Shown here one piece after another: positions 54,248 to 63,112 of a stretch of 64,000 bases of DNA; position 1 is the stretch's first letter; every line of letters begins with the position of its first letter. The notes under the pieces were generated by a model. It was given only the letters and a program-made list of their open reading frames with translations. It did no database searches and was not told the DNA's origin. Origin of the DNA: Spartobacteria bacterium (GTDB lineage: Bacteria; Verrucomicrobiota; Verrucomicrobiia; Chthoniobacterales; UBA6821); NCBI GenBank assembly GCA_947471565.1, contig CANIVT010000003.1:91861-155860 (forward strand). The letters are read 5' to 3'. The translations under genes were made by a program, and so were the position numbers.

Positions 54248-55603
54248 TCAGGCGAGATGTCGGAGGATCTCCTCCAGGCGAGCGCTGCGGCTTGCCTTGA
54301 GCAGCACGGTGACTCCGGGAGAAAGAATTTCCGAGATCATGTCGGCGGCAGCCTTGGTGTCGGGAACCAGTCGAACATCGGCAAGACCGGCCTGCGTGGC
54401 CGCTTCCGCAATCGCAGCAGCTTCCTCGCCGACACAAACCAACCGGTCTGTCGAAGAGGCGGCCTGCACACCGACACGTCGATAGGCTTCCCCCGCATGG
54501 CATCCGAGTTCACCCATCCGTCCCAGCACCGCGATGCGACGTCCCTTGTGGGAACCCAGCGTTTCGAGTGCGGCGATCATCGACTCGGGATTGGCATTGT
54601 AAGTGTCGTCCAGGATGGTCGCGCCGTTTCTTTCCAGAATGCCAAGCCTGCCGCCCGTCAGGGAAACGGACCCGAGCGCAACGGAGCATTCCCCCAGCGG
54701 AATGTCGCAGAGAACCCCCGCGGCGATCGCCAACAGGGCATTGCCCACCATATGCCGTCCCGGAACGGGAAGGAACGCCTCCGTCTTTCCAAACGCCCCC
54801 TCGATCTCGAAACGGGTTCCCGAACCCTCTGTCCTGAGATTCACGGCACGGAGATCACCGATCCCGATCCCGACTTCGATCACCTGGGCGGACGTCCTGC
54901 CCCGGAGTTCTGTGATGAAATCGTCAGCTGCGGGCAGAATGGCATGACCATTCGGCTGAATGCGCTCCAAGAGATCCCCTTTTTCCCGGGCTATCTCCTC
55001 ACGCGATCCGAGATGCTCGATGTGTGCGCTCCCGATGCCGGTGATGATCCCGATGTCGGGGCGGGCAAGTCCCGCAAGCGGGGCGATCTCTCCCCGGTGG
55101 TTCATCCCGATCTCCCAGACGGCCGCCTGGTCGGAGGAAGAGGCCGAGAGGATGGAAAGGGGAAGGCCGATGTGGTTGTTCAGGTTGCCGCATGTGGCCG
55201 TGACTTGGAGCTGCGCACCGAGAACCGCCGCGGCAAAATCCTTTGTAGAGGTCTTTCCGCTGCTTCCGGTAATCACCACGGAGCGGAGCTTCAGGTGCTC
55301 TCTCCACGCCGCAGCAAGAAGCGTCAGACCGGCCAAGCCGTCGCTGGTGGAGAGAATTCCGAAATGGGATGGAAGGCCGACAGGCGGTTCGGCATCGCAA
55401 AGAGCCGCCACCGCACCCTTCGCGGCCGCCTCGGCGAGGAAGGCGTTTCCGTCGAAGCGCTCCCCTCGCAGGGCGACATAGAGGTCTCCGGGGCGAATAT
55501 CGCGTGTGTCCTTGGAGATACGGGAAACGATGGCCGACGGATCACCCGCTGTCAGCAAGGCCCCGGCCATGCTTGCGATCTGGGAAAGGGTCAGCGGATC
55601 CAT
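54248..55603 (-). CDS. murF: UDP-MurNAc-tripeptide-D-alanyl-D-alanine ligase
   Basis: A 451-residue Mur ligase that adds D-Ala-D-Ala. The P-loop is VVITGSSGKTSTKDFAAAVL; WEIGMNHRGEIAPLAGLARP and IGSAHIEHLGSREEIAREKG are MurF motifs. DDTYNANPESMIAALETL is also conserved. The ATG at 55603 is preferred because GGAGG lies 9 nt before it; a GTG eight codons earlier is in frame. It starts 1 bp after the murE stop. Confidence 0.94.
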   Translation of the reverse strand: MDPLTLSQIASMAGALLTAGDPSAIVSRISKDTRDIRPGDLYVALRGERFDGNAFLAEAAAKGAVAALCDAEPPVGLPSHFGILSTSDGLAGLTLLAAAWREHLKLRSVVITGSSGKTSTKDFAAAVLGAQLQVTATCGNLNNHIGLPLSILSASSSDQAAVWEIGMNHRGEIAPLAGLARPDIGIITGIGSAHIEHLGSREEIAREKGDLLERIQPNGHAILPAADDFITELRGRTSAQVIEVGIGIGDLRAVNLRTEGSGTRFEIEGAFGKTEAFLPVPGRHMVGNALLAIAAGVLCDIPLGECSVALGSVSLTGGRLGILERNGATILDDTYNANPESMIAALETLGSHKGRRIAVLGRMGELGCHAGEAYRRVGVQAASSTDRLVCVGEEAAAIAEAATQAGLADVRLVPDTKAAADMISEILSPGVTVLLKASRSARLEEILRHLA

Positions 55604-55604
55604 G

Positions 55605-57125
55605 TCATCGCTCCTCCCTGATTTCACGCGAGGCCATCGCTCGGGCGGTCACCCGGACATCGTCAAAGGGATGCCTCTCTCCCTTAATCTCCTGATAGTC
55701 CTCATGCCCTTTTCCGGCAACGAGGACCAGATCCTCCGGTCCGGCGAGTTCCACGGCGCGGCGGATGGCCGACTCTCGGTCGACATAGACCTCATGGGAT
55801 TTGCCTCGGAACCCCTTCTCCACTTCACGCAGGATCACCATCGGTTCCTCCCCCCTCGGGTTATCGGAAGTGACGATCACCTTGTCGGAGAGTTTTTCGG
55901 CAGCTGCGGCCATCAGGGGGCGCTTCGAGCGGTCTCGGTCCCCACCGCATCCAAAAACAGTAAGGATCCGCGCCGGGGCGATCTGACGCAGGGAACGAAG
56001 GACGTTTTCCAGCGCATCGGGAGTGTGCGCGTAATCGACAAAGGCCTGGAAATTCCTTCGAGCCGGGACCCTCTCCAGTCTACCCGGGACTTGGGGAATG
56101 GTGGCTGCCGCCGCCACCGCACGCCTCAACTCGATTCCCATGACCGAAATGGCGGCAAGGGCTCCCAGGGTGTTGTAGACGTTGAAGAGTCCGATCAGGG
56201 GAGTGCGGACGAGGTAGCTTCGTCCCTTGGCATCCAACTGGAAGGTCGTTCCCAGCGAAGAAAACCGGACCGCACTGGCACGGAAGGCACAGTTGCTTCC
56301 CTGACCGAAGGTGATGACCGGCACCGACTTGGGAATCCTATCGAGAAGACGCCTGCCGTAACGGTCGTCGATATTGATGACAGCCTTTCCTTTCTTGTCC
56401 GTTTGGGAGGGAAGCCCTGTGAAGAGGCGCGCCTTGGCCTCGAAGTAATCATCCATGGTCCCGTGGTAATCGAGATGATCCTGAGAAAGGTTTGTGAAGA
56501 CGGCGGCATCGAACTCAAGGGCCCCCACCCGCTCCTGAACCAAGGCATGACTGGAAACCTCGAGCGAGGCGGCTCGGAACCCTCCGTCACGCATCACGGC
56601 AAGCATCCTCTGGAGATCAACCGATTCCGGTGTTGTCCGGGAAGCCGGTTCCGAAAGGCCGGGAAGTTCGTAGCGGATCGTTCCGATCAGACCGCAGGGA
56701 CGGCCTACCGTGTTGCAGAGGTGACGGATGATCCAAGCCGTCGTCGACTTTCCGTTGGTGCCGGTGACGCCCGCAACGGCAAGCGTACGCGAGGGATGGC
56801 CATAATACGTTGCTGATGCCAGAGCCATGGCGCCGCGTGCAGAGGGAACCCTGATTGCAGTGATCCCGTGGGAAGATACCTCACCCTGGCAGACCACGGC
56901 GACAGCACCCTTGCGAGCAGCCTCCTCCACATGCCGCGATCCGTCATCATGACTTCCCGGGAGGGCAAAGAAGAGATTGCCTGGAAGCACCTTCCGGGAA
57001 TCGCAGGTGATTCCGGTGACACTTCTTTCCGCCACCTCAGGGGAAGGAAGAGTGGCGATACCCGATAGCAGCGATCCGAGTTTTATCTCGGCGAGTGAGG
57101 CAGTCTTGGAGATCGCGGCACTCAT
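55605..57125 (-). CDS. murE: UDP-MurNAc-L-Ala-D-Glu-2,6-diaminopimelate ligase
   Basis: A 506-residue Mur ligase. The P-loop is AGVTGTNGKSTTAWIIRHLC, FTNLSQDHLDYHGTMDDYFE is the metal site, and VTSDNPRGEEPM contains the DNPR motif that selects meso-diaminopimelate over lysine. The cell wall is therefore predicted to be of the meso-DAP type. Its ATG overlaps the ftsI stop by 4 bp, and murF follows at once. Confidence 0.95.
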   Translation of the reverse strand: MSAAISKTASLAEIKLGSLLSGIATLPSPEVAERSVTGITCDSRKVLPGNLFFALPGSHDDGSRHVEEAARKGAVAVVCQGEVSSHGITAIRVPSARGAMALASATYYGHPSRTLAVAGVTGTNGKSTTAWIIRHLCNTVGRPCGLIGTIRYELPGLSEPASRTTPESVDLQRMLAVMRDGGFRAASLEVSSHALVQERVGALEFDAAVFTNLSQDHLDYHGTMDDYFEAKARLFTGLPSQTDKKGKAVINIDDRYGRRLLDRIPKSVPVITFGQGSNCAFRASAVRFSSLGTTFQLDAKGRSYLVRTPLIGLFNVYNTLGALAAISVMGIELRRAVAAAATIPQVPGRLERVPARRNFQAFVDYAHTPDALENVLRSLRQIAPARILTVFGCGGDRDRSKRPLMAAAAEKLSDKVIVTSDNPRGEEPMVILREVEKGFRGKSHEVYVDRESAIRRAVELAGPEDLVLVAGKGHEDYQEIKGERHPFDDVRVTARAMASREIREER

Positions 57126-58867
57126 CGATTGGACGCTTGATTGGAAGAGGCGTTAGCCTGCGCAACGGCATTCTCCTGCTGGATGTCGAGGTATCGGGCG
57201 GCCCTGCCGCCGATGTGCGCGAAGATAGGTGCGGCAACGAGGCCGCCGTAGTTCGCCGCGGCTCCGATCTTGGCATCATCAACGATCACAAGACCCGTGA
57301 GGCGGGGATGCTCGGCAGGAAAAAACCCGGCAAAAGACACGATGTATCGGTCGTTCAGGTAACCACCGTGAGGGCCGACCTTCTGAGCCGTTCCGGTTTT
57401 CCCAGCCACGGTGAAGCCGTCTATTGCGGCGAGCGGGGCCGTCCCTTCTTTGCTCACGACTTTCTGAAGCGCATTGGCGATGAACTTGGAAGTCTCCTCC
57501 CGGACGATCTGACGGGGCGCCTCCGTCTCGCTCGGTGTGCTTCCCTCTCCGCGGCTCAGGACAAGCCTCGGTTTCATCAGCTTCCCGGCGTTCCCGACGC
57601 TCGACATGGCCATGATCATCTGGATCGGCGTCACCGAGACCGACTGCCCGAAGGCCATGCGCGTCTTGGTCAGCATGTCCCATCGGCGGGGGGGATTGAC
57701 CAGGCCTGAGATTTCTCCCTGCAGCGGGATCCCGGTCTTCTCCCCGAAGCCGAAGGCTCGAACGTAATCGTAGTACTTCTGATCCTTCATCATCAGCGAC
57801 ATCTTGGCCGAGCCGATGTTGGACGAATACTGAAGGATCTCGGCCAGACTCATGTCCCCGGCCTTGTGGTGATCCTTGACGGTCTTGCCACCGTAGCTGA
57901 AGAGGCCGTTCTCGCAAAAGATCCTGGTACGATCGCTGACGATCCCCTCGTTGAGGGCTGCCGAGGCGACGACGATCTTGAACACCGATCCCGGCTCGTA
58001 CATGTCGGTGATGATGCGGTTGCGCATCTCCTCCGGCTTGGCCTCGTTGAATTTATTGGGATCGAAATTCGGGCGGTTTGCCATGGCGAGGATCTCGCCG
58101 GTTTGGGGATCGACGAGGATCGCGGCCGCCCCTGCCGGATGGAGATCGCGGAAGGCCGCGTCGACTTCCTTCTCCACGATGGCCTGGAGTCCCATGTCGA
58201 TCGTGAGGCGGATGTCGGACCCGTTCTCGGGGAGCTGTTCCTGCCCCCGGTAGGTGACGATCTCAAGCCCCTTTCGATCGTGTTCGATCCAACGGAAGCC
58301 GTCCTGACCGCGAAGTTCCGAGTCGAAGGATTTCTCAATGCCGTCAATTCCGTGACCACTGTGATCCACGAATCCCAGCACATGGCAAAGCATCTCGCCG
58401 TTCGGATAACTCCGCACCGACCCCTCTTCCAGATAGAGCCCACGGAGCCGGGCCTTTTCCATCGCCGCGATCATGGCCTGAGCCTTTTCCTCGGCCACCT
58501 CCTTCTTGATCACCACATAGGGTCGCTTACCCTTGACTGCTGGGGAAAGCTTCCCGGCCAGTTCCTCAACCGGCATCTCGAGGAACGGCGCGGCAACGGC
58601 AGCCAATGCGGCCGGATCCTTGATGTGGGTGCCGTCCGCAGTCACCGTGCGGACGGGAATGTTCACCGCGAGTTCCTCGCCGTTGCGGTCGAGAATCCTG
58701 CCGCGCTTTGCCGGAATGGGCTGACAGCGGAGATGCTTCTGCGCGGCAAGCTTGGAGAAATAGTCATACTGGAGGATCTGCAGGTGAATCAGCCTCCAGG
58801 CGAAGGTGGTGAAGACCAGTACAAGCAGGGCGCAGACCACGCCGATTCGCCCTGTTGTTCCCTTCAT
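57122..58867 (-). CDS. ftsI: Septal penicillin-binding protein FtsI (class B PBP)
   Basis: A 581-residue transpeptidase. One N-terminal transmembrane helix (VVCALLVLVFTTFAWRLIHL) precedes the dimerisation domain (RGRILDRNGEELAVNIPVRT). The catalytic motifs are EPGSVFKIVVASA (S-x-x-K), YSSNIGSAKM (S-x-N) and AGKTGTAQK (K-T-G). The length is normal and there are no PASTA repeats. It crosslinks septal peptidoglycan with FtsW. It overlaps ftsL upstream and murE downstream by 4 bp each. Confidence 0.95.
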   Translation of the reverse strand: MKGTTGRIGVVCALLVLVFTTFAWRLIHLQILQYDYFSKLAAQKHLRCQPIPAKRGRILDRNGEELAVNIPVRTVTADGTHIKDPAALAAVAAPFLEMPVEELAGKLSPAVKGKRPYVVIKKEVAEEKAQAMIAAMEKARLRGLYLEEGSVRSYPNGEMLCHVLGFVDHSGHGIDGIEKSFDSELRGQDGFRWIEHDRKGLEIVTYRGQEQLPENGSDIRLTIDMGLQAIVEKEVDAAFRDLHPAGAAAILVDPQTGEILAMANRPNFDPNKFNEAKPEEMRNRIITDMYEPGSVFKIVVASAALNEGIVSDRTRIFCENGLFSYGGKTVKDHHKAGDMSLAEILQYSSNIGSAKMSLMMKDQKYYDYVRAFGFGEKTGIPLQGEISGLVNPPRRWDMLTKTRMAFGQSVSVTPIQMIMAMSSVGNAGKLMKPRLVLSRGEGSTPSETEAPRQIVREETSKFIANALQKVVSKEGTAPLAAIDGFTVAGKTGTAQKVGPHGGYLNDRYIVSFAGFFPAEHPRLTGLVIVDDAKIGAAANYGGLVAAPIFAHIGGRAARYLDIQQENAVAQANASSNQASNR

Positions 58868-59268
58868 CTCCTCAGAACGCGCTGGGGCGAGCCGGCGATC
58901 ACCCCGGAACCGGGTTCACGCGAGGCGGTGCGCAAGACCCCGTCCGGTTCGGCGGAAACAGGAGGAGTGATCCGCGCGACGGCGGTGTCGCGGACCGACT
59001 CGAGATGGATGTATCCCTCGTCGAGTTTCCTCTGCAGATATCCGCGTGAGGTCATCGAGGTGATGCGTGCTTCAAGGGCCATGTTCCGGGCCTCGTATTC
59101 ATGGAGTTCCTGCTCGACGAGGCGCGACTTGTTGCCGACGGCATGCTGCTGATTCTTCAAGTAGACGAAGAACAGGGCGGCCATGCCCGCCAAAAATCCA
59201 AGCACCAGCATGCGGGCCACAAAATCGACTTCGATCGCGTTGGTGGCGCGGCGGCGGTTCCCTTTCAT
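58864..59268 (-). CDS. ftsL: FtsL-like small bitopic division protein
   Basis: A 134-residue protein in the FtsL position between rsmH and ftsI, overlapping each by 4 bp. A basic tail (KGNRRRATNAIEVDF) precedes one transmembrane helix (MLVLGFLAGMAALFFVYLK). A short coiled coil follows (RLVEQELHEYEARNMALEAR), as in FtsL/DivIC. Such proteins hold FtsQ and FtsI/FtsW together. Sequence conservation of FtsL is low, so the call rests mainly on place, size and topology. The Ser/Pro-rich tail after the coil has no recognisable domain. Confidence 0.78.
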   Translation of the reverse strand: MKGNRRRATNAIEVDFVARMLVLGFLAGMAALFFVYLKNQQHAVGNKSRLVEQELHEYEARNMALEARITSMTSRGYLQRKLDEGYIHLESVRDTAVARITPPVSAEPDGVLRTASREPGSGVIAGSPQRVLRR

Positions 59269-60302
59269 CGGGCACCCCCCTTGGTGGTTGTGATGCGCTC
59301 CGCGACCCGGAGGCGGGCGCTCCGGGAGCGGGGGTTGGAAGCGAGTTCCTCCGGGGAGGCGGTCACCGAACGGGCGGTGACCAGATCGAGCATCTTGTCG
59401 GGATTCGGACGCGGCGCCGGCCAGGTGGGATTGTCGATCTCGGCCATCGAATGCTTCCTGAAAAACTGCTTCACGATCCGGTCCTCGAGCGAGTGGAAGG
59501 TAATCACCGCAAGACGGCCGCCCGGTGCAAGCATCGAGACGAAGGATGGCAGGGCGCGCTCGAGCGAGCCGACCTCGTCGTTGACGGCGATGCGGAGGGC
59601 CTGAAAGACGCGGGTGGCGGGATGACGGGGACCCGTGCGACCGGCGGCGATCAGGTCTGCCAGTTCCAATGTGGTGACAAAGGGCTTTTTCTCCCGGGCC
59701 CTGACAATCCTGACCGCAAACTGGATGGCGCGGGGCTCGTCACCGTATTCACGGAAGATCCTGGCAAGCTCCTCCGCAGGTGCCGTGTTGACCAGATCGG
59801 CGGCGGTCATCCCGGAGTGCCCCATCCGCATGTCGAGAGGGCCTTCGCGCTGGAAGGAGAACCCTCGTTCCGCCGTATCGAGCTGATGTGAGGAAACACC
59901 GAGATCGAGCAGCACCCCGTCGACGGAAGTGATGCCCATTCCGGCAAGAACACCGGGTGCCTCCGCGAAGTTTCCCTCAATGGCCGCGAAGGATTCCGTA
60001 TGGGCGGAAAGAAACGAGCGCGCATGGGAAAGCGCCGCGGGATCACGGTCAAAGGCGATAACCCGCGCCCCGCCCTTCAGCAGCAAGCTGCTGTGGCCTC
60101 CCCCCCCCAGGGTCCCATCAATGATGGTACGGCCGGAGGCGGGGCGCAGGAAAGTGACGACCTCCCCGGCCAGGACAGGCTCGTGGCGGAAGGAGGTGCT
60201 CATGATGGGAAAGGAAAGCGGGATGTCGCGGTTGAGTGAGGCGAGGTCGTGGTGTGCCCGGAGAAAGCGGTTGCGGCGGCGTTGGAGTTGGAGTCGGGTC
60301 AT
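59265..60302 (-). CDS. rsmH: 16S rRNA (cytosine(1402)-N(4))-methyltransferase RsmH
   Basis: SAM-dependent enzyme that methylates C1402 of 16S rRNA. HEPVLAGEVVTFLRPASGRT and IIDGTLGGGGHSSLLLKGGA are the N-terminal signature, GVLLDLGVSSHQLDTAERGF and LDMRMGHSGMTAADLVNT follow, and ITFHSLEDRIVKQFFRKHSM is conserved. Start 60302 gives 345 residues and has GAGGA about 10 nt before it; start 60203 (MSTSFRHEPVL) gives the usual 312 residues but lacks a visible ribosome site. mraZ precedes it by 13 bp. Confidence 0.94.
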   Translation of the reverse strand: MTRLQLQRRRNRFLRAHHDLASLNRDIPLSFPIMSTSFRHEPVLAGEVVTFLRPASGRTIIDGTLGGGGHSSLLLKGGARVIAFDRDPAALSHARSFLSAHTESFAAIEGNFAEAPGVLAGMGITSVDGVLLDLGVSSHQLDTAERGFSFQREGPLDMRMGHSGMTAADLVNTAPAEELARIFREYGDEPRAIQFAVRIVRAREKKPFVTTLELADLIAAGRTGPRHPATRVFQALRIAVNDEVGSLERALPSFVSMLAPGGRLAVITFHSLEDRIVKQFFRKHSMAEIDNPTWPAPRPNPDKMLDLVTARSVTASPEELASNPRSRSARLRVAERITTTKGGAR

Positions 60303-60315
60303 GGCGTCGGCATCC

Positions 60316-60768
60316 TCAGAGACCGATCATTCCGGCCACCTTGAGGTAGGAGGCCGACTCCTCGGCGCTGACCTTCGCCCAGCGCTTGGCGTTCCAGATC
60401 TCAAAGCGGCTGCGTCCGCCGACGAGCACCACCTCGCCCTCGAGTTTCAGGGCGGTGCACTGCTCCTCGGGCAGCAGGATGCGGCCGTTGCTGTCGGCTC
60501 CGACGGCGCGGGCCTGACTGTAGAACTGCCGGATCGCTTTGCGCTGCATGTCGGAGGGAATGCCGCTCTGCTTGATGCTCGTCTCGACCGAGTCGAACTC
60601 CTCGGGCGGCATCACGATCAGGAAATCTCCGCCGGGATGCGGGATGGCATGGAACTCGTCGGGCCCGCCGTTAAGCCACGAAGCCGGGATCGTGACGCGG
60701 TTCTTCGCGTCCATCGACCTCTCGAAGGTCCCGGCGTAGCTGATCTGTTTGGAGGCGGGGTTTGGCAT
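60316..60768 (-). CDS. mraZ: Transcriptional regulator MraZ
   Basis: A 150-residue AbrB-fold regulator at the head of the dcw cluster. Two SpoVT/AbrB-like halves are visible: YAGTFERSMDAKNRVTIPAS (residues 10-50) and ARAVGADSNGRILLPEEQCT (residues 85-130). MraZ represses or tunes its own operon by binding repeats upstream. The start at 60768 (MPNPASKQISYAG) is chosen; a longer open frame upstream runs through the operator repeats and is rejected. The operator lies 22 bp before this start. Confidence 0.92.
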   Translation of the reverse strand: MPNPASKQISYAGTFERSMDAKNRVTIPASWLNGGPDEFHAIPHPGGDFLIVMPPEEFDSVETSIKQSGIPSDMQRKAIRQFYSQARAVGADSNGRILLPEEQCTALKLEGEVVLVGGRSRFEIWNAKRWAKVSAEESASYLKVAGMIGL

Positions 60769-60789
60769 GGTTCGCGTGATGGAGAAACG

Positions 60790-60824
60790 AACCACTTTCC
60801 TCCACCACGCCCCACTTTTTCCCA
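60790..60824 (-). promoter_or_regulatory. MraZ operator: four TGG-type boxes at 10-bp steps
   Basis: On the minus strand the order is TGGGA-N5-TGGGG-N5-TGGAG-N5-TGGTT, so each box starts exactly 10 bp after the previous. Known MraZ boxes are TGGGN repeats with 5-nt spacers in front of mraZ. The first two boxes match fully; the last two keep TGG. The site is 22 bp upstream of the mraZ start. Confidence 0.85.
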
Positions 60825-60828
60825 CCAA

Positions 60829-61338
60829 AAGAGAAAACGGTCAACGCCAAAAAAGAGAAAAAAGTGTGATTTTTTCCGCGTGTCGAAAAACGCGGCTCCC
60901 TCATTCCCGAAAAAACGCCCCGCAAAACTTGAAAACCCGATTCTGGGCAATCCTCATCCGCCGGATGTTTGGCACGACCAAACAACGGGTTTTCCCACCT
61001 AACCACGCTTTCACTTAAAAACCGTACTCGGGAGCTTTTCCCCAACTTGTTCACATACCCCAAAAACCCTCCAAATCCCCGCGAGACCCGCAACAATTTT
61101 ACCCCAAGCTCCTCATGATCCCTATTTTACCATAGGCGCAGGGATTTCGGATGCCGGACACGCTTATGTCTTCCCTGCAATGTTTGGAAGTTTGGATGCC
61201 GCGCAAGGCCCTTTATTTCTAATCGACCCGAGACGCAGCGATTTTAGATGCCGAGCAAGGCATCCAAGCGACGCTGTATGCGACATACTGCGAGCGCGGG
61301 ATAACGCCGCTCTGCGCTAACAAGCGCAAGTCCCCAGC
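60829..61338. other. 510-bp gene-free region between rho and mraZ
   Basis: No coding frame here has family support. The part near mraZ is rich in A/T runs and should hold the dcw promoter. The part near rho (61143-61264) holds three similar words around GATGCCG, at 61147, 61195 and 61247, each about 50 bp apart. The last forms a hairpin GATGCC-GAGCAA-GGCATC. A further short hairpin, GTATG-CGA-CATAC, lies at 61276-61288. It may be a repeat element or the structured end of the rho transcript. Confidence 0.6.
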
Positions 61339-62745
61339 CTAACCGGGGATGTTTTTGAGGAGTTCGGAATTGGTCGGATACCGACGGATGAAGAACAGAA
61401 GCCTCTCGATCGCCTCGATCGGTTTGTGACCGGCGAGACCGCGGCGGATGATGTTGATCTTGTGCATGTCCTCGGGGGTGAGGAGAAGCTCCTCGCGGCG
61501 TGTGCCGGAGAGGAAGATATCGACGGCGGGATAGATGCGCTGGTCGCTGATCTTACGGTCGAGGACGAGCTCCATGTTGCCGGTGCCCTTGAACTCCTGG
61601 AAGATGAGGTCGTCCATGCGGCTGTTGGTCTCGATGAGCGCCGTCGCCATGATCGTGAGCGAGCCGGCCTCCTCGGTATTACGGGCGGAGGCGAAGAGCT
61701 TGCGCGGGATCTCCATGGCACGTGAGTCCATACCGCCGCTCATGGTGCGGCCGCCGCCGCCCTGCGCGTTGTTGAAGGCGCGGCCGATGCGGGTAAGCGA
61801 ATCCATGAGGACGAAGACATCCTTGCCCTGCTCGACGAGGCGTTTGGCGCGGTCGATGGCGATCTGGGCGATGCGGGTGTGGCTGCGGAGATCGCTGTCG
61901 TTGGAGCTGGCGTAGAGTTCGGCTTGCGGCACGGTGCGCTTGATCTCGGTGACCTCCTCGGGACGCTCGTCCACGAGCAGGATGATGAGCTTCATCTCGG
62001 GGTGGTTCTTCACCACGGCATCGGCGATGTGCTGGAGCAGCGTGGTCTTGCCGGTGCGGGGAGGCGCGACGATGAGTCCGCGCTGTCCCTTGCCGACGGG
62101 GGTCATGAGATCGATCACGCGGGTGGTGAAGCGCTCGGGGACGGTTTCGAGTTTGATGCGCTTGTTCGGGCTGATGGTGGTCAACTCCTCGAAGAGCGGG
62201 ATGTTCACGTACTTCGCGGGATCCTCGCCCTCGATCTCCGTGGCGCGGAAGAGCTGGAGTCCGCGGGGCCCGCGGCGGGTCTCACCCTTGATAAGCACGC
62301 CGTCGCGCAGGTTGTGCTGACGGATCACCTCGGGGGTGATGAAGATGTCGTTCTGGGTTGCGGCGTAGGCTCGCTTGGCCTCACGGAGGAATCCGAATCC
62401 CTTTCCGGAGACCTCGACCACGCCCTCGGCGTAAGTCGGCTCGGGCGGCGGGCCATCCTGGACGGGTGCCTCGCCACCGTTGGCGGGAGCGGGTTCATTA
62501 AACTCATCGGGGCCGGGGCCGTTCTGGTCACCCGACTGCTGCTCTCCTCCGCGATCATCACGACGGTTGCGGAAAGGCCGACGTCCGCGCTGGAAGCGGC
62601 CTCCACCCCGGCGATTGTTACCACCGCGGCGGCCGCCTCCCTGCTGGGAGGAATTTTCCTGGGAAGAGGATCCCTCGGAGGCTCCCCCTTGGGAGGGAGC
62701 CGGGGCTTGGGAATCGGGTGATGGGGACTGGGGTTCGTCGCTCAT
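61339..62745 (-). CDS. rho: Transcription termination factor Rho with an Arg/Gly-rich N-terminus
   Basis: A 468-residue hexameric RNA helicase. Residues 104-180 form the cold-shock RNA-binding domain (VVEVSGKGFGFLREAKRAYA), Walker A is GLIVAPPRTGKTTLLQHI, Walker B is LIILLVDERPEEVTEIKRTV, and VLMDSLTRIGRAFNNAQGGG and the C-terminal region are typical. The normal N-terminal helix bundle is missing. In its place residues 1-100 are Ser/Gln/Pro-rich with an Arg/Gly block (GGGRRGGNNRRGGGRFQRGR), likely disordered and RNA-binding. The leader before the ATG is C-rich on the mRNA. It is followed by a 510-bp non-coding region before mraZ. Confidence 0.95.
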   Translation of the reverse strand: MSDEPQSPSPDSQAPAPSQGGASEGSSSQENSSQQGGGRRGGNNRRGGGRFQRGRRPFRNRRDDRGGEQQSGDQNGPGPDEFNEPAPANGGEAPVQDGPPPEPTYAEGVVEVSGKGFGFLREAKRAYAATQNDIFITPEVIRQHNLRDGVLIKGETRRGPRGLQLFRATEIEGEDPAKYVNIPLFEELTTISPNKRIKLETVPERFTTRVIDLMTPVGKGQRGLIVAPPRTGKTTLLQHIADAVVKNHPEMKLIILLVDERPEEVTEIKRTVPQAELYASSNDSDLRSHTRIAQIAIDRAKRLVEQGKDVFVLMDSLTRIGRAFNNAQGGGGRTMSGGMDSRAMEIPRKLFASARNTEEAGSLTIMATALIETNSRMDDLIFQEFKGTGNMELVLDRKISDQRIYPAVDIFLSGTRREELLLTPEDMHKINIIRRGLAGHKPIEAIERLLFFIRRYPTNSELLKNIPG

Positions 62746-62754
62746 GGAAATTTA

Positions 62755-62785
62755 GGGGATGGGAAATTGGGGATGGGTGATGGGG
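62755..62785 (-). promoter_or_regulatory. C-rich, G-poor rho leader (possible rut-like site)
   Basis: On the coding strand of rho the 30 nt just before the start codon are C-runs (CCCCATCACCCATCCCC) with almost no G. The other strand carries runs of 3-4 G that could form a quadruplex. Rho prefers C-rich unstructured RNA, and rho autoregulation by early termination is known in E. coli; its occurrence here is inference. Confidence 0.4.
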
Positions 62786-63112
62786 AGAAGACTCAAGGCT
62801 ATTTGAGAGGCAAGTTGCTTAGGATGAAGGGGTAAAATGAATCCAAGGAAGACGGTTTGACGCCGGAGAAGGTGGCTGAAGGCCGATCGATGATCACCGG
62901 ATGATGCCGGTATTCCGTCGGACTGACGGCCAATTCCCTGTTGGAATGGATGACTGCTGGAATGCGTTGGGGTTGGTGGATCTCGGAAACCAAACAACCG
63001 GGGTTACTTCAACTCACCGGCAACCGTGTGGGGAGAGATCCTGAAAGACCGAAACGTGGCATGAGCAAACCACACGGCCCGTCGATGTCAACCAGCTTTT
63101 TTTCATCCATCC
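62786..63112. other. Gene-free region upstream of rho
   Basis: About 330 bp with only short open frames that have no family-like content. The rho promoter should be here. No strong hairpin, tRNA or repeat is seen apart from the G/C-rich leader at the rho end. Confidence 0.6.

Noticed and set aside
57866..59152. 428-codon plus-strand frame opposite ftsI and ftsL
   Set aside because: It is a shadow of the dcw genes, and the composition is not protein-like.
60769..60828. N-terminal extension of mraZ
   Set aside because: It would run through the MraZ operator boxes and adds Trp/Lys-rich residues not found in the family.
62752..62997. 81-codon frame upstream of rho
   Set aside because: It has no start context or family match, and it lies in the leader and promoter region of rho.
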